Assembly: GCA_007922305.1 (NCBI GenBank)
Contig: ML677358.1
Location: 16,207,267-16,271,266 of the forward strand
Reading direction: 5' to 3'
Origin: Dermatemys mawii
Taxonomy: Eukaryota; Chordata; Testudines; Dermatemydidae
Length of the DNA: 64,000 nt
Below the pieces are notes generated by a model. That model searched no databases, was not told the DNA's origin, and was given only the letters and a program-made list of their open reading frames with translations. The position numbers and the translations under genes were made by a program. Position 1 is the stretch's first letter; the number at the start of each line of letters is the position of its first letter. Below, one piece after another: positions 25,331-37,017 of this stretch.

Positions 25331-26506
25331 TTATAGAATATCAGGGTTGGAAGAGACCTCGGGACGTCATCTAGTCCAACCCCTGCTCAAAGCAGGGCCA
25401 ACCACAAATAAATCATCCCAACCAAGGCCTTGTCAAACCGGGCCTTAACCTTTAAGGATGGAGATTCCATCACCTCTCTAGGTAACCCATTCCAGTGCTT
25501 CACCATCCTTCTAGTGAAATAGTGTTTCCTAATATCCAACCTAGACCTCCCCCACTGGAACTTGAGACCATTGCTCCTTGTTCTGTCATCTGCCACTGCT
25601 GAGAACAGCTTTGATTCATCCTCTCTGGAAACCCACTCAGGTAGTTGAAGACGTCTATCAAATCCCTCCTCACTCTTCTCTTCTACGGACTAAATAAGCC
25701 AAGTTCCCGTGGCCGCTCCTCATAAGTCATATGCCCCAACCCCCTAATCATTTTCATTGCTCTCCACTGGACTCTCTCCAATTTGTCCAAATCCTTTCTG
25801 TAGTGGGGGGCCCAAAACTAGATGCAATACTCCAGATGTGGCCTCACTAGTCCACTAGCCCATATCCACAGAGCCAGTTATCTCATCATAGAAGGCAATC
25901 AGGTTGGTCGGGCATAATTTGCCCTTGGTGCATCCATCTTGAGTGTTGCTGATCACCTTCCCCTCCTTGAGGACCTGATCCATAATTTTTCCACAGACAG
26001 AGGTGAACCTGATAGGTCTGTAATTTCCTGGATTCTCCTTCTTCCCTTTTTTTTAAAAGATAGGCACTATAATTGCCTTTGTCTAGTCATCTGGGACCTC
26101 CCCGATCGCCATAAATTTTCAAAGATAATGGCCAATGGCTCTGCAATTACATCAGCCAACTCCCTCAGCACCCTCAGATACAATGCATTGTGCATGTCCA
26201 GCTTCTCTAAATAGTCCTTCCTTAGCCTGTTCTTTCACCACTGAGGGTGCTAACCTCTTCCCCATACTGTGCTGCCCAGTGCAGCAGTCTGGGAGCTGAT
26301 CTTGTCTGTGAAGAACAAGGCAAAAAACCAAACAAACCCAAAAGCATTGATTACTTCAGCTTTTTCCACTTCATCTGTCAGTAGGTTGCCTTCTCCATTC
26401 AGACCCACTTTCCCTGACCTTCTTGTTGCTAACATACCTGTAGAAACCCTTTTTGTTACTTTTCACATCCCTTGTTAGCTGCAACTCCAATTGTGCTTTG
26501 GTCTTC
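25331..26506 (-). mobile_element. CR1 LINE, ORF2 reverse transcriptase and 3' end, internally deleted
   Basis: On the minus strand, 26506 to about 25856 encodes the start of a CR1 reverse transcriptase with frameshifts: LELQL-RDVK-NKKGFYRY, then ENPGNYRPI, and NLIAFYDEITGSVDM near 25860-25905. The text then jumps to the extreme C-terminus (DDRTRSNGLK, RLDIRKHYFTRR, KHWNGLPREV at 25387-25596) and the CR1 3' tail at 25331. The segment with the catalytic YADD-type motif is missing, so this is a deleted, dead copy. It is the 3' half of the element that continues at 27104-27360. Confidence 0.88.
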
Positions 26507-27103
26507 TGTTGCAGGATACTTTCGTGTCCCGTAGGAGCGAAGCACACACACAGCTGTTGAATAGAAGTGGTGAGTGTATTGAAGGCAAAGTGACACACCC
26601 GCAGCAGGGGCTCCCTCTCGCTGCTGTCACCTAGACGGGGACCCGACGCATCGGAGCAATGCTCGGGGAAGAAGCCCACTGCGCGTGGGCACACAGGCAA
26701 AGAAATAGGAACATTTGCATCTCATGCATACCTCATGAATAACGAATACCTTGTTTCTGTCTTGTTAGTATCACACGATGCATGCAGATGTTTCATTTCA
26801 AGGCAAGCAAACTGTGAGAGTGAAGTACTCCGACATGGGAAGTATGCGATAACAGGGCAAAGACTGATAACGGTGGCCGAAAGTACCCTTTCCTTCCCAG
26901 GAGTGTGGGGGGGAAATAAGCACCCTTTCCTTCCCAGGAGTGTGGGGGGGAAATAAGCACCCTTTCCTTCCCAGGAGTGTGGAGGGGGAAATGAGCACTT
27001 CACCCCCCGGAGTGGGGGGGGGTGAGCACCCCTTCCTTTCCTGGAGTCGAGGATGAGAGCGCCCTTAGCAGTCTACCGTCACAATGTCTTGCGCATCCTT
27101 ACA
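26507..27103 (-). mobile_element. Solo endogenous-retrovirus-type LTR, 597 bp, inserted in the CR1
   Basis: It interrupts the CR1 reading exactly: CR1 text stops at 26506 and resumes at 27104. The insert has TG...CA ends (TGTTGCAGGA...CCTTACA) and a near-perfect 5-bp target duplication (TCTTC at 26502-26506, CCTTC at 27104-27108). In minus orientation it has enhancer-like tandem repeats first, an octamer ATGCAAAT near 26715, and a degenerate polyadenylation signal near its 3' end. That is a U3-R-U5 order. No internal viral genes are present. Confidence 0.82.
26881..27054. repeat. Tandem 37-bp repeats in the LTR
   Basis: Three near-identical units (26881-26917, 26918-26954, 26955-26992) contain CCCTTTCCTTCCCAGGAGTG and a G-run; two diverged units follow to 27054. 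In the LTR's own orientation they sit at the start of U3, where enhancer repeats usually lie. Confidence 0.9.
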
Positions 27104-27360
27104 CCTTCCTGGTTACATCCCTACATACTCGAGCAATATTTTTATACTTCTCCAATGTCATCTGTCCAGGTTTCCACTTCTTGTCAGCTTCCTTTTTGTG
27201 TTTAAACTCACCAAAGACTTCTCTGTGATGCCAAGCTGGTCACCTGCCATATTTGCTATTCTTTCTGCACGTTGGGAGGATTTGTTCCTGTGCTCTCAAT
27301 AAGGCATCTTTAAAATACAGCTCATTCTTTATAGTTCTCTTTCTCCTTTCTGGGGATTAA
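27104..27360 (-). mobile_element. CR1 LINE, upstream part of the same copy
   Basis: On the minus strand it encodes the CR1 ORF2 linker before the reverse transcriptase: AEQ-type text AQEQILPTCRKNSKYG, then RPAWH, FGEFKHKKEA and QMTLEKYKN. It joins in order to the part left of 26507, so both belong to one insertion broken by the LTR. Confidence 0.82.
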
Positions 27361-29245
27361 GTTGCTTTCTTGTTTCTTTAATAGTTAGTGCTCCTATACA
27401 CTACAGTAAAAGAGGTTCAGATGTGATGAGGACAAGAAAGCAGGTTCACACTCTACAGTTTTCTAATTGCCATTCCCTGTGCTCTCAGTAGATTTAACAC
27501 CCTGTTACTAACAAGACAATTGATTAAAAATCAAATATATTTGAGAAAATCCAGATGTTGTGGAGGATCTGAGAAATTTCTGTGTTCCTTGGGATTTTTC
27601 TCATCTTCAGTGTTGCATGTGGGAATGAGTGTATTTTGTGTTTGTGTGTGTGTATGTACACACAATTGCAAACACTCTAGCCCCGCATGCTGATCTGAGG
27701 GCATCATGTTGGCACTGGCAATCTGTGTCTGTGTGCCAACATTTACCAGCATAGACATCCATTAGCTTCAAAGTATATATGTCAGCATGTGTCTCCGTAG
27801 ACCCCTGTTGATTATAGTGCCTTTATGCTAAGGACCTGTGTACTCCATGACCAGATTAACCTAATTCTGCAGCAAGGCTCCTGGATTCTGCATCAAGCAT
27901 GGAAATTCTGCAGCAGCTACAGTAGCATTAGAAGATGGGGAATGAATCATGAAAAGGAATGATACAATCAAGGCAGCAGCCCCAGTGTTAGTTACTTTGA
28001 TATCAAATTCCATTTATTGTACCCTGTTATTTTGTGACTTTAATGGGAGTCTTTTCACTGACTTGGTTTGATTGGACCTTTCACGCTTCATAGTAATTTC
28101 AGGGATCCCTGGGAAACCAAAGTTCATGTTTAGCTATCAAAGTTAAGCATGATGGAATTTCCTGTCAGCTGTGTTCTCCAGATTTCAAGTGACTACAATA
28201 ATCCTTAAATGACATTAGACCAAATTCTCTTCTCAGTTAAACTCCACCAAGAAGAGCGCAGAAGTAACTGAAAAGGGAATTTGGTTCATTGTTTGTGGAG
28301 ATAAATTACTCTTAGAAAATGGGTCTTTGCTTGATTTCAAAGAGAGAGTATTTACATAAATACAATGTATACTGATCAGAATAAGATATGAATTTAGTTA
28401 ACACCTTTTATACATAAGGTATTTAAATGCTTTAAGAAATGCAGGACTAGCTGCCATCTCAATGAATCAGAACAGAGCAATCAGAACATCATAATATGCT
28501 AAGCCATAGCTCAGAAACATGAGACAGTTTAATTGAGTGAAGGACTCTATGGAAAAGTCCTATAAAATACCTCTGTAAAAATATAATCTTTCAAAAGGTA
28601 TTTTAGACCATTCTTTAGTGAATTACATCCCTGCTATAGGAGTTTTTAGGGTGGTTTGGAAAGAAAACCCTATGGAAAGCACACAATTATTAGCTAAATT
28701 CTATGTGTGCTCAGAGTAATTTTGATAGAACACTGTAACATTTCTACAGAATCATACTGGTTTCATCACATTAAAATTATATAAGGCCTTTCCATATCAG
28801 TTATTCCCAGATCTTTTTTTAAAAATGCAGTAACATCTTCAGTAAACATCCAGGTATCTACCAGAAACAAGTGCTATGGATTTGGACTATGAGTCTATAT
28901 CCCATTGTGTGACTTGAACCCATGACTTTGGTATCAACGATTATGAGTGCAACCTAAATTGAAACCAAAGTCAAGGCAGCCGGCTGAAATGATACAAGTT
29001 AGCTTTAGAAGCAGAAGCCTACACGCAGATCAACCTAATCCAACTACCTTTCTGACCCCTTTCTCTGAACTGGTAACACTGCCAGCTCTAATGAGCTCAG
29101 TCCAAAAGTTCCATCCCCAAAACAGTATCTCCAGGAGGAAGATCCAAGCATGGAAGTCACAATTAGACTGGCTGAGGCTGGATGTATCACCTCCTGAAAG
29201 GCAGTACCCCTAGAAGTGATGTCGAATCCAGGTACTCACTCAAGA
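27361..29245. other. No gene or recognised repeat; short (TG)n at 27636-27662
   Basis: AT-rich sequence with only short frames. Confidence 0.55.
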
Positions 29246-29249
29246 GTGG

Positions 29250-29420
29250 TGCTGGTCAAAAACTTTCTGGCAAAACTACTTGTTGATGAAAAATGAGTTT
29301 TTAACAAAAAATGGCAAATTTCAAGGTGGGAAAGAGAAGATTCTGTTTTTCATAAATTGACAGGTTTTCATTTTTTTAAAAAAAGCCCTGAAAAACCAAA
29401 ATGCCAATGAAAACAAAGCA
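29250..29420. mobile_element. A/T-run foldback MITE
   Basis: GCTGGTCAAAAACTTTCTGG, AACAAAAAATGGCAAATTTC and CAGGTTTTCATTTTTTTAA form a loose palindrome. It is the same family as 11050-11365. Confidence 0.5.
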
Positions 29421-31284
29421 TTCCCCAACCTGCACTCCTCAAGAATAAAACAGTAGTTTGGAACTGGGATGGTGTGTGTTAGCTGAAGACAGCTGTGTAG
29501 CCTGGATATTCCAAACCATGTTCTTATCTGTGTCTAAACAAAGATCAATCCCAAATTGAGACAAAGCGCCAACAGAGCTGAGCCTGTTTACACCAGCTGA
29601 GAATTTGCTCCCAAGTCCTTTCACCCCATCCCTTCTTCCTTCTACCAGTAAATTTCCTCATATTAGGAGACAACTACCAAGAGATGAGGGATGATTCCTG
29701 CCTGTTGTAGCTAGATCAACCTCTGCAATAGCCGCCAGAGATCATAAATCACCAGACAAAATCCTGGTGCTTTGAATCGCTGTCTTTTTAAAAACTCATT
29801 CAGACTTTTTAGTGTCTGAAGCAAGTTATAAAATGGTGGTTGGGTTGTTTTTGTGTCTTGCCCCTCCTCCTGCAGTTTAATTTCTACCCTTGTGTCCTTC
29901 TGGTTCCTCATCTGCTATGTATCGTCCTTTTATTGTTTCTTTCCCCCTCCCTTTGTTTTAATAACTCTTTTACTGTGGATTCTTGTAAAAACAGCTGCTG
30001 TATCTAGTAAAAAAAAAAAAATCTCTGGAAGCAGATGCCCTGGCATTACTTCAGCTGTAATCTGTTAGATTTATAATTCCTCTCCAGTTCAATATTGATT
30101 CAAGATAAAGCAACTCAAAACACACTGGCAGCTCACAGCTTTTTGCAGTTTTCTTCTATCTTTCTTCTTCTTCTATTGTAGCATGCTTTTTTTATTGTGC
30201 TTGACTCAAATTCCTTTAAAAAAAAATATGAAGGAGCACATGACAAAACCGCCATTCATCCCAGCAAGAAGTGGCACTGTTTGAGATGAGCAAGCTATTT
30301 ATGTTTGCAAAAGCTCAAAAGGATGTTGTCAAGAGCTTTTTTTATCATTTTATTTTTTCCTCGACATTGTTTGTAACATCCTCTGCAGCAGTTGTTTAAT
30401 TTTTTTCCCTTATACTTCATGGAGCCAAAAAAAATTGGCATAGGTCCTTTTGTTCCCTTCCTTTATACACCTGCTACCTAGGTGCTCTGGGAGTAGGGTT
30501 TATAGAGCCAGAAGATACAAGATAGTGTTTTTGTGATCTGTTTTTTGTGTAGGTGTCACTAAAACAGAGGTAATGTTTCACCCCCATAGGTCCCTATGTT
30601 CCTGTGTTGTTATATTCAAGAAATCCACTAGACTTAATAATAATATATTGCTAGTTACTTAACAACAGTCTTTATTAGATGCATAGTTAACCTATATACA
30701 CTGCATCTTAATTCAGGTCAATCTGTGTAACCTAAAACCAGCTGCCTCCTCCAACCCAAACCCTGAAGAATCTGTTTATTCTTTCTAAAATGTGCAATCA
30801 TTGTTGATTAAGTTCAGCAATTTGGCAAATTTTCACTGCTTTCGTCCAGATCTAAATTTGTCTCTAACAATCTTTTTCTTACACTGATACCTTTTATACC
30901 CATCACAATCTGATTTCATATCATTGACTCAGATTCTGGAAATTGCAGATCTGACTTCTTATCTTTAGGTCTGTTAAAAATGATTCAATAGTCCCTTCCT
31001 CTATTTGATTTCTTCAGTGAAACTCAAATATTTAAAAAGTTTCATTTCTTTTTGGTAAACAGTATTCCTCAATATTTTTATGACAAACTCAGAGTTCACT
31101 AACATTTAGCTCAAATGATTTATACAATGAAATTGCTTCAGTTCCTGCAAAGAGACGGCATCTTCTTTAGGAATAGATCCCGAGGCCCTCAAAGATAAAT
31201 AAAATTCTTGTTTGCACCTCTTCCAATTTTTTGCAGCATTTTCCGACTGTGGCTCCCAGTGGAACGGAGACCAGGTAGAGCAGG
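29421..31284. other. No gene recognised, AT-rich
   Basis: The segment around 30590-30700 has, on the minus strand, an AATAAAG motif and could be a fragment of an LTR, but no ends were found. Confidence 0.4.
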
Positions 31285-31316
31285 GGGGTGCAGACAAAAA
31301 AGTTTGGAGACCACTG
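31285..31316 (-). mobile_element. hAT-type transposon end
   Basis: On the minus strand: CAGTGGTCTCCAAACTTTTT, then TGCACCCCC. Only one end is recognisable. Confidence 0.45.
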
Positions 31317-32446
31317 GTGTAGGCTGTAGGGTCAATAGAAATTGTTGCTTTTTTGCAAAGCAAAAGACTTCTTGGGTATGGCTCGTAACAATAGTGGCAG
31401 GACTTGGCAGCTTCAGCAATCTGGGTTGCCACTCCAGGGATCCCAGCCCAATTCACTTCTACAGTAACATGCCTTGAGGCGGAGCCCATTTGAGTGGTGT
31501 TACACCTTCCCAATCAGGAGATACAGGCTTCCCCTCCAAGCTCTGTCTTTAGCTCTCTCAACCGGCAGTGCTGCGAAGGCAGCACGCTGGGCCCCTGCTG
31601 AGCAGACATGCCTGATGTACCTTGACAGGAGCCCCACATGTAGAGCAAGGGACAGGAAGGGAATTTACGGCCATGAGAAAGATGGTGAAAGCGATGCTGA
31701 GCTTAAATGTAAAGCAACCCATAAAAGGAGATGGGAATCCTTGATGAGTGGTGTTGAGAGATCCCTGGGGAAACCAATTGATTAAGAATTATGGACACCA
31801 TATTTTGCTTGCCAGAAATAACATACACACTTTCTCCTCTAAGGAGATCTTCTGTGTTCCTTTCTTCCTCCCTGCTAATTCCAAGTATTATTCCATGTTG
31901 CTATTAATCAGCATTGCTCTGCCTTTTATTTATTCCGATGGCTGGTGTTTCCAGACAGGGCTTGCACAGCAAACTGGCCGCTGCAAGTGGATGGATTTTG
32001 TTACATGAGGCACAAATTGCACCTAGAGGGAAAGGAATTGACTCTTTCTGCCTTAAAAAGGAAAACTTTCCAGGGAAGGCTTCCTGGGCTGGTGAGCTCA
32101 AAATGCACAGCTACCCATTCTCAATTCTGGGATTTGGCAGGTGGATACAGAATGATTTATAGTTATCCTAATTTGATTATTTGTCTCTTACCTTCAGGGT
32201 GCCAGGGAATGATGTACTCAAAGGCAGGCTGGCTGTATACATAGGTTTATGACAGAGATTCATTACTCTTATTGTCTACAAAGTCACCGTATCAAGTTGT
32301 TTTGACTCCTCTTCCTAACAATATTTTAGACAGATTACACTGCCTCAATCACTCATTCTTTCTCTCCTCCTCCCCCTTTGGGCCATGTGGGGGCTGAGAA
32401 TTGCGAAAACAGTCCATGTTAATCCCTGCTAAGTGCACTGCAATCA
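31317..32446. other. No gene or recognised repeat
   Basis: The frames at 31106-31513 (minus) and 31474-31785 (plus) match no family. Confidence 0.5.
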
Positions 32447-32454
32447 GTGTAATG

Positions 32455-32645
32455 CCGGGGTAGTCAACTGTTTTTTTGTTTAATTTCTTGGGCAAGATAT
32501 TGCCAAGGTCCAGGCTGTCGAGAAACATTGCTATTGCAGTGTGAAAAATAAAGGTAAGAATAAGTAAATAAAAAGATGTTTGTGGTCCATTCAAAAGCAT
32601 CTTGTGGTCTGGATTTGGCCTGTGGTTCACCAGTTGACTACCCCG
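32455..32645. mobile_element. Complete hAT-type MITE, 191 bp, with 8-bp target duplication
   Basis: Terminal inverted repeats CGGGGTAGTCAACTG at the left and CAGTTGACTACCCCG at the right. They are flanked by GTGTAATG (32447-32454) and GTGTGATG (32646-32653), an 8-bp duplication with one change. No transposase is encoded. Confidence 0.82.
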
Positions 32646-32653
32646 GTGTGATG

Positions 32654-33689
32654 CGACATGAGAGCTGAGCAGAAGAGACGGAAGGTTAGCAAGTTAAGAC
32701 CTGCTTTCATCAGTTGCAGGCAAAGAACTTTTTGGAGGTCTTTGGCTCTGGAATGCTGGATGAAAAATCAGCTTGTCGGCTCTGCTTTGGGCTGGAGCGA
32801 GTACTCGTGTGCCTCTGAGGGAAGATGCCTGGGGCACAAAGCAATGCTTCGACTTTGATAAATAGTTGTATTTTCCCCTCTTTAAACAGCCCAGCAGCAG
32901 AGCAAAATCTCTCTCTCTCTCTGTCAGAAAAACCCGCACAACTGTTCTAAATTTAAAACCTTAAATCCCAGAGCTGACATCTTTTTTTAATTTCTGTTGA
33001 ATTAAGCCTACAATGCCCAGATTTTTCCACTGAGCGTAGCTGGGCAAAGCAGATTGAAACCTTCAGGAAAAGCTTCCTATCTTATTTTGCTTTTTAACAT
33101 AATGGACAAAGGGATGATGGGCAGAAGGAGATGTCTTTCCAAACTTTGACGCTTGCATGATTTTAATCACTGTCGTTTTGAAGCAGTTAAACACATTGCA
33201 TCAGCTCCAGCCAGGAGATCTGATGGCATCGAACAAGTTTATTTAAAAAATTAATCTAGTTTTCAACAAACTTGACGGCACTATGTAACCTTCCTGATTT
33301 TTTTCAGTCCCATTGTTAGGAGACTGTTGTTTACCAACTATGTACCAACCTACAAAGCGTACCTATGTTTGAATCTGTTCAGCATTGCTTTGCTGAGGGG
33401 CAGAAACATGCACATTGAAAATGGTTCCGACCATGCTGTGGTCAGTCCAACAGTCTGCACCTCACATTACTCTGGTGATAGTGCCGCCTTTGATGTCCCT
33501 TTGCCATTTAATGACCTAGCCAGTCAGGTGCCAATGCTTTGATCTCAGATGTATTCAACGTGGGGTTTTTTATTCGTCAGCTTTCCTAAGAAATATCCAG
33601 TGGGTGCTCTTACGAAGGAGACCATTGCTTTTCATGTTTCTGGCTCCATTATTCTATATTACACCACGCCAAGCCTGATAGTCTGAACA
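32654..33689. other. No gene or recognised repeat; (CT)n at 32910-32928
   Basis: Short frames only. Confidence 0.5.
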
Positions 33690-35911
33690 GATCAAACTGA
33701 AATTGAATAAAGACATCCAATTTCATCAGGAAAACCTGGAGGAAATAACTGATAGCATTACATCATCGTCTAATAATGCAATCATAAAGTTCCAGTACAC
33801 TCAAATCGGCCATCCTTCAAGCCTCAGAAGAAACTCTAGGTAAAACTCAAAGATGCCACCAGGACTGGTTTCATGAAAACACTGATGAAATCAAAGATCC
33901 TCAAGGAAAAGAATGATGCATTTATGTCACGGCAAAATGATAAAAAGGCAACATAAAATAAAGACAAGTTCAAGTACCTGCAAACCACAACTCAAAGCTG
34001 GCTTTATGTTCTATGTGATACCTGGAAAGCAGAAGATATACAGCATTACACCAGTACTAACAACATGATGTTGTTTTATGACTCCCTAAAGGCTATCTAA
34101 GGTGCACTGAGATCGGGGCCAGCTCAGAGAGTTCAGATGGCTCTACCTTAATTAAGGACAAGAGAGGACTCTCTGAGAGTGCAGCAATTTACTGAGCTAC
34201 TCAACCATCTTTCCACCGGCAACCAACTGGTGAGAGAGGAACTGATTCAGCGCCCCAGGTATGAAGAAATTGCCCAGTTACCTACCACAAAGAAAGTGCA
34301 AAATGCCATTAAAGAAACAAAGTCAGGTAAATCACCAGGGAAAGACAGTGTACCAGCTGAAATCTATAAACCTGCAGGCCTTACAACTGTCAACTATCTA
34401 CAGGAAATTATTAAGAATAGCTGGGAAACTAAGAAAATTCCTCAGCATAGCAAAGATTCAATCATAGTTACGCTATACAAAATAAAGACAACAAATCTGA
34501 CTGTGGCAACTACTGGGGTATCTCCCTGCTATCTGTATGTGGTAAACCCGTATTTGTATTTTGCTCAATCAGCTTCTCGAAACAATATCAGACAAGTGTC
34601 TATCAGAGACGCAATGTGGTTTCAGATCAGGTCAGAGAACCATAGACATGATTTTTGTTGTGAGGCAGATTCAGGAAAAATGCACTGAACGAAACATGGA
34701 ACTGTAGGCTGTATTCATTGGTATAGTAAAAAAAAAAAGTACTTGATACAGCAAGCAGAAATGGCTTCTGAAAAATTCTGGAAAATTTTGGCTGCCCCAC
34801 CAAATTATTTAATATCATACGTCAATTCCACGAAGGCATGATCAGTCAGGTACTCTTCTGGTGGCCCCTCTAAACCATTCCCCATATCTAATGGGGTAAA
34901 ACAAGGCTGTGTGCTGGCACCGATCACTTTTGGTCTCTTCTTCACGGCCTTTTTGAATTACACAATGGACAACATTCAAAAGATAAGGTACAGAACTGAT
35001 GGGAAATAATTCAGTCTCCAAATCCTTACTGTGAAGACAAAAGTCCTTCAGAAACTCATACATGAAGCCCTTTTTGGAGATGCTAGTGCTCTACTTATTC
35101 ATAGTGAACGTGGCCTACAGCTTATCTTTGACAAATTTTCAGAGACAACTAAACAGTTTGGACTCATCCTCAGCCTGGCAAAAACCAAAGTCCTCTTCCA
35201 ACTGGCCCCATCAACTACCTTGAACCAGACATCCTCCTCATCGATGGTATAGAACTAAAGAATGTCAATCACTTTGCATATGTTGGCAGAATTCTTGCAT
35301 ATCTGCAGTAATGCCCCTCTGGATCAAGAAATATCAAGCAGAATACAAAGAAGACTTTGCCATAGGCAAATCTCGACTACCACACCACTGAACTGTCAAC
35401 AACACCAGTACACAATGCAGCAGTGATTTTATAGGAGTGTGAAACATGAACGGTTTGCTGCAAACATGAGGCAACTTGAGACATTTCATATGCCTTGAAC
35501 TTCAGTGTATTCTGAAGGTCCACTGGGGAGATAACATCTCAAACATTCACCTCTTTGAAAGAGCAAAACCAGCCAGCATCAAGGCAATGATCATAAAAGC
35601 TCAGCTTAAATGGACAGGTGATGTTCTCAGAATGGGTGATGATGGATTCCTGGAAACATCCCCCGGGGTGAGCTAACGCTCAAAAAAGTGCAGGAAGGGC
35701 AGTGAATGTAAATGCTGCAAAGACACCCGTAAGCAGAATCTCACCTCATGCCATATAAATATTGATAACTTCAAGGCCCGAGTTAAACTGAGAAAAAAAT
35801 AAGATAAATGTTATAAATGCTTTGAAGATGGACGTGAAAAACTGATTGAAAAAAGGCCCAAGCGCCATGCCATCTCCTCAGTGGAGTCTATACCTTTCTG
35901 TTTGACAGCAA
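33690..35911 (+). mobile_element. Decayed non-LTR retrotransposon (non-CR1), copy A, linker and reverse transcriptase
   Basis: Frames on the + strand, broken by stops and shifts, follow the order of a LINE ORF2. There is a linker (HQDWFHEN near 33865), then a reverse-transcriptase start at 34179-34688 with KSGKSPGKDSVPAEIYK. Next is NGVKQGCVLAP near 34892, a ruined catalytic site (FGDAS instead of FADD near 35074), and the C-terminal block MIIKAQLKWTGDVLRM at 35589. The copy ends around 35911, before the C-terminal zinc-knuckle seen in copy B. The lineage is the one often annotated as a jockey-like polymerase; the exact clade is unresolved. It is non-functional. Confidence 0.8.
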
Positions 35912-37017
35912 TGTAGGCTGCATCTACATCACAGTGGCACAGCTGCAACACAGCAGCTGTTCCACTGTAATGCCTGTTCAGCAGGTCCAACACAGACTCA
36001 TAAGAAGCTATGTCATCCCTGCCCTGGAACTCTGGGTGCCTTACAATGCCTTGCTGAAGTAGTTCCGACCTGGGCTGCTCACAAACAGCCTTCCAGCAGG
36101 CAAGCAGCACCCTTTGTATAACTGCAGCCTGCCCATCACACTCAGGTAACATATTGGCTCTCACCAGCCTTGGTTATACTGCGGGGTGACCCAAGAACCC
36201 CCAGTACCAGCCCTTTCCTGGACAGTACAAAGTATTTTAAGTCCATTATTCCTTCAAGGGAATAACATGCAATCGTCTTATCTCAAATAATAATTTAGAC
36301 ACTTCAATTTAACTACGCTGGATGAGATAAAACAGAAAAACAAGTTGATTAACTACAAAGAGAGAGATTTTAAGGGAGTGCAAGTAATGAAGCATAAAAG
36401 TCAGAAATGATTAGACGAAAAATAAAGATATAATGTTGACTAATGCCTAGCTTAGTCAAGCCAGGTTTCTCACTACATGCTTTCAGCAGGCTTCCTGCTC
36501 TGTAGGTCAGGATCCCACCCACAAAGTCCAACAAATGCTTCCTTTGCCTCTTCAGGTGTAGTGAATGCAGTGGGGTGGGGGCATTTGTCCCTCCTTTTGA
36601 TAGTTTCAGTCCCCCTCTTGTAAAACATTTCCAGCTAGGCACCAAGAGAAAAAGAATCTATGTGGAAGGATGTTCCAAGATGGCTTTTTCTCACCTGTTT
36701 ACCCTTTTTTTGTTTCCCTTCCTGCTGAGTGACTCTGTTTACAACTTTTGTGCAAATTAAGCAGAGCACATGTTCCTTTGTTTAGTGAGAGCTGCTTGCC
36801 AAGTTCTGTTTGGGCAGGGCTGTGGGGTTTGGGACATGTGTTAATAACATCATACAGGGAACTCTTATAACTTTACATCCAATGTTGCCACACATATTTT
36901 ATCAGGACAATACTGACCAGCAAACTATCAGTTTTCAAATGATCCCTTACAAGACACACTTTGTATGAAGATTATTGCAATAGTGGGTAGGCTATGAAGA
37001 CAGATCTATTCCATCAC
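35912..37017 (-). repeat. Composite repeat, probably LTR-element derived
   Basis: Its left part (35912-35990) is built on CATCTACATCACAGTGGCAC-type words of a foldback repeat. The remainder to 37017 is text I recognise as a turtle interspersed repeat. On the minus strand it would start TGTGATGGAATAG at 37017, similar to LTR starts elsewhere in this window. No target duplication was found, so the boundaries are uncertain. Confidence 0.4.

Noticed and set aside
26881..27054. Direct repeats as a CRISPR array
   Set aside because: The units are contiguous, without spacers, in a vertebrate LTR.
30590..30720. Antisense LTR end with AATAAAG
   Set aside because: No TG...CA boundary or target duplication could be found.
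31106..31513. 135-codon minus-strand frame
   Set aside because: No recognisable domain, and it overlaps a hAT terminus at 31285-31316.
35811..36164. 117-codon minus-strand frame
   Set aside because: It spans the boundary between LINE copy A (antisense) and the adjoining repeat, so it is not a natural protein.
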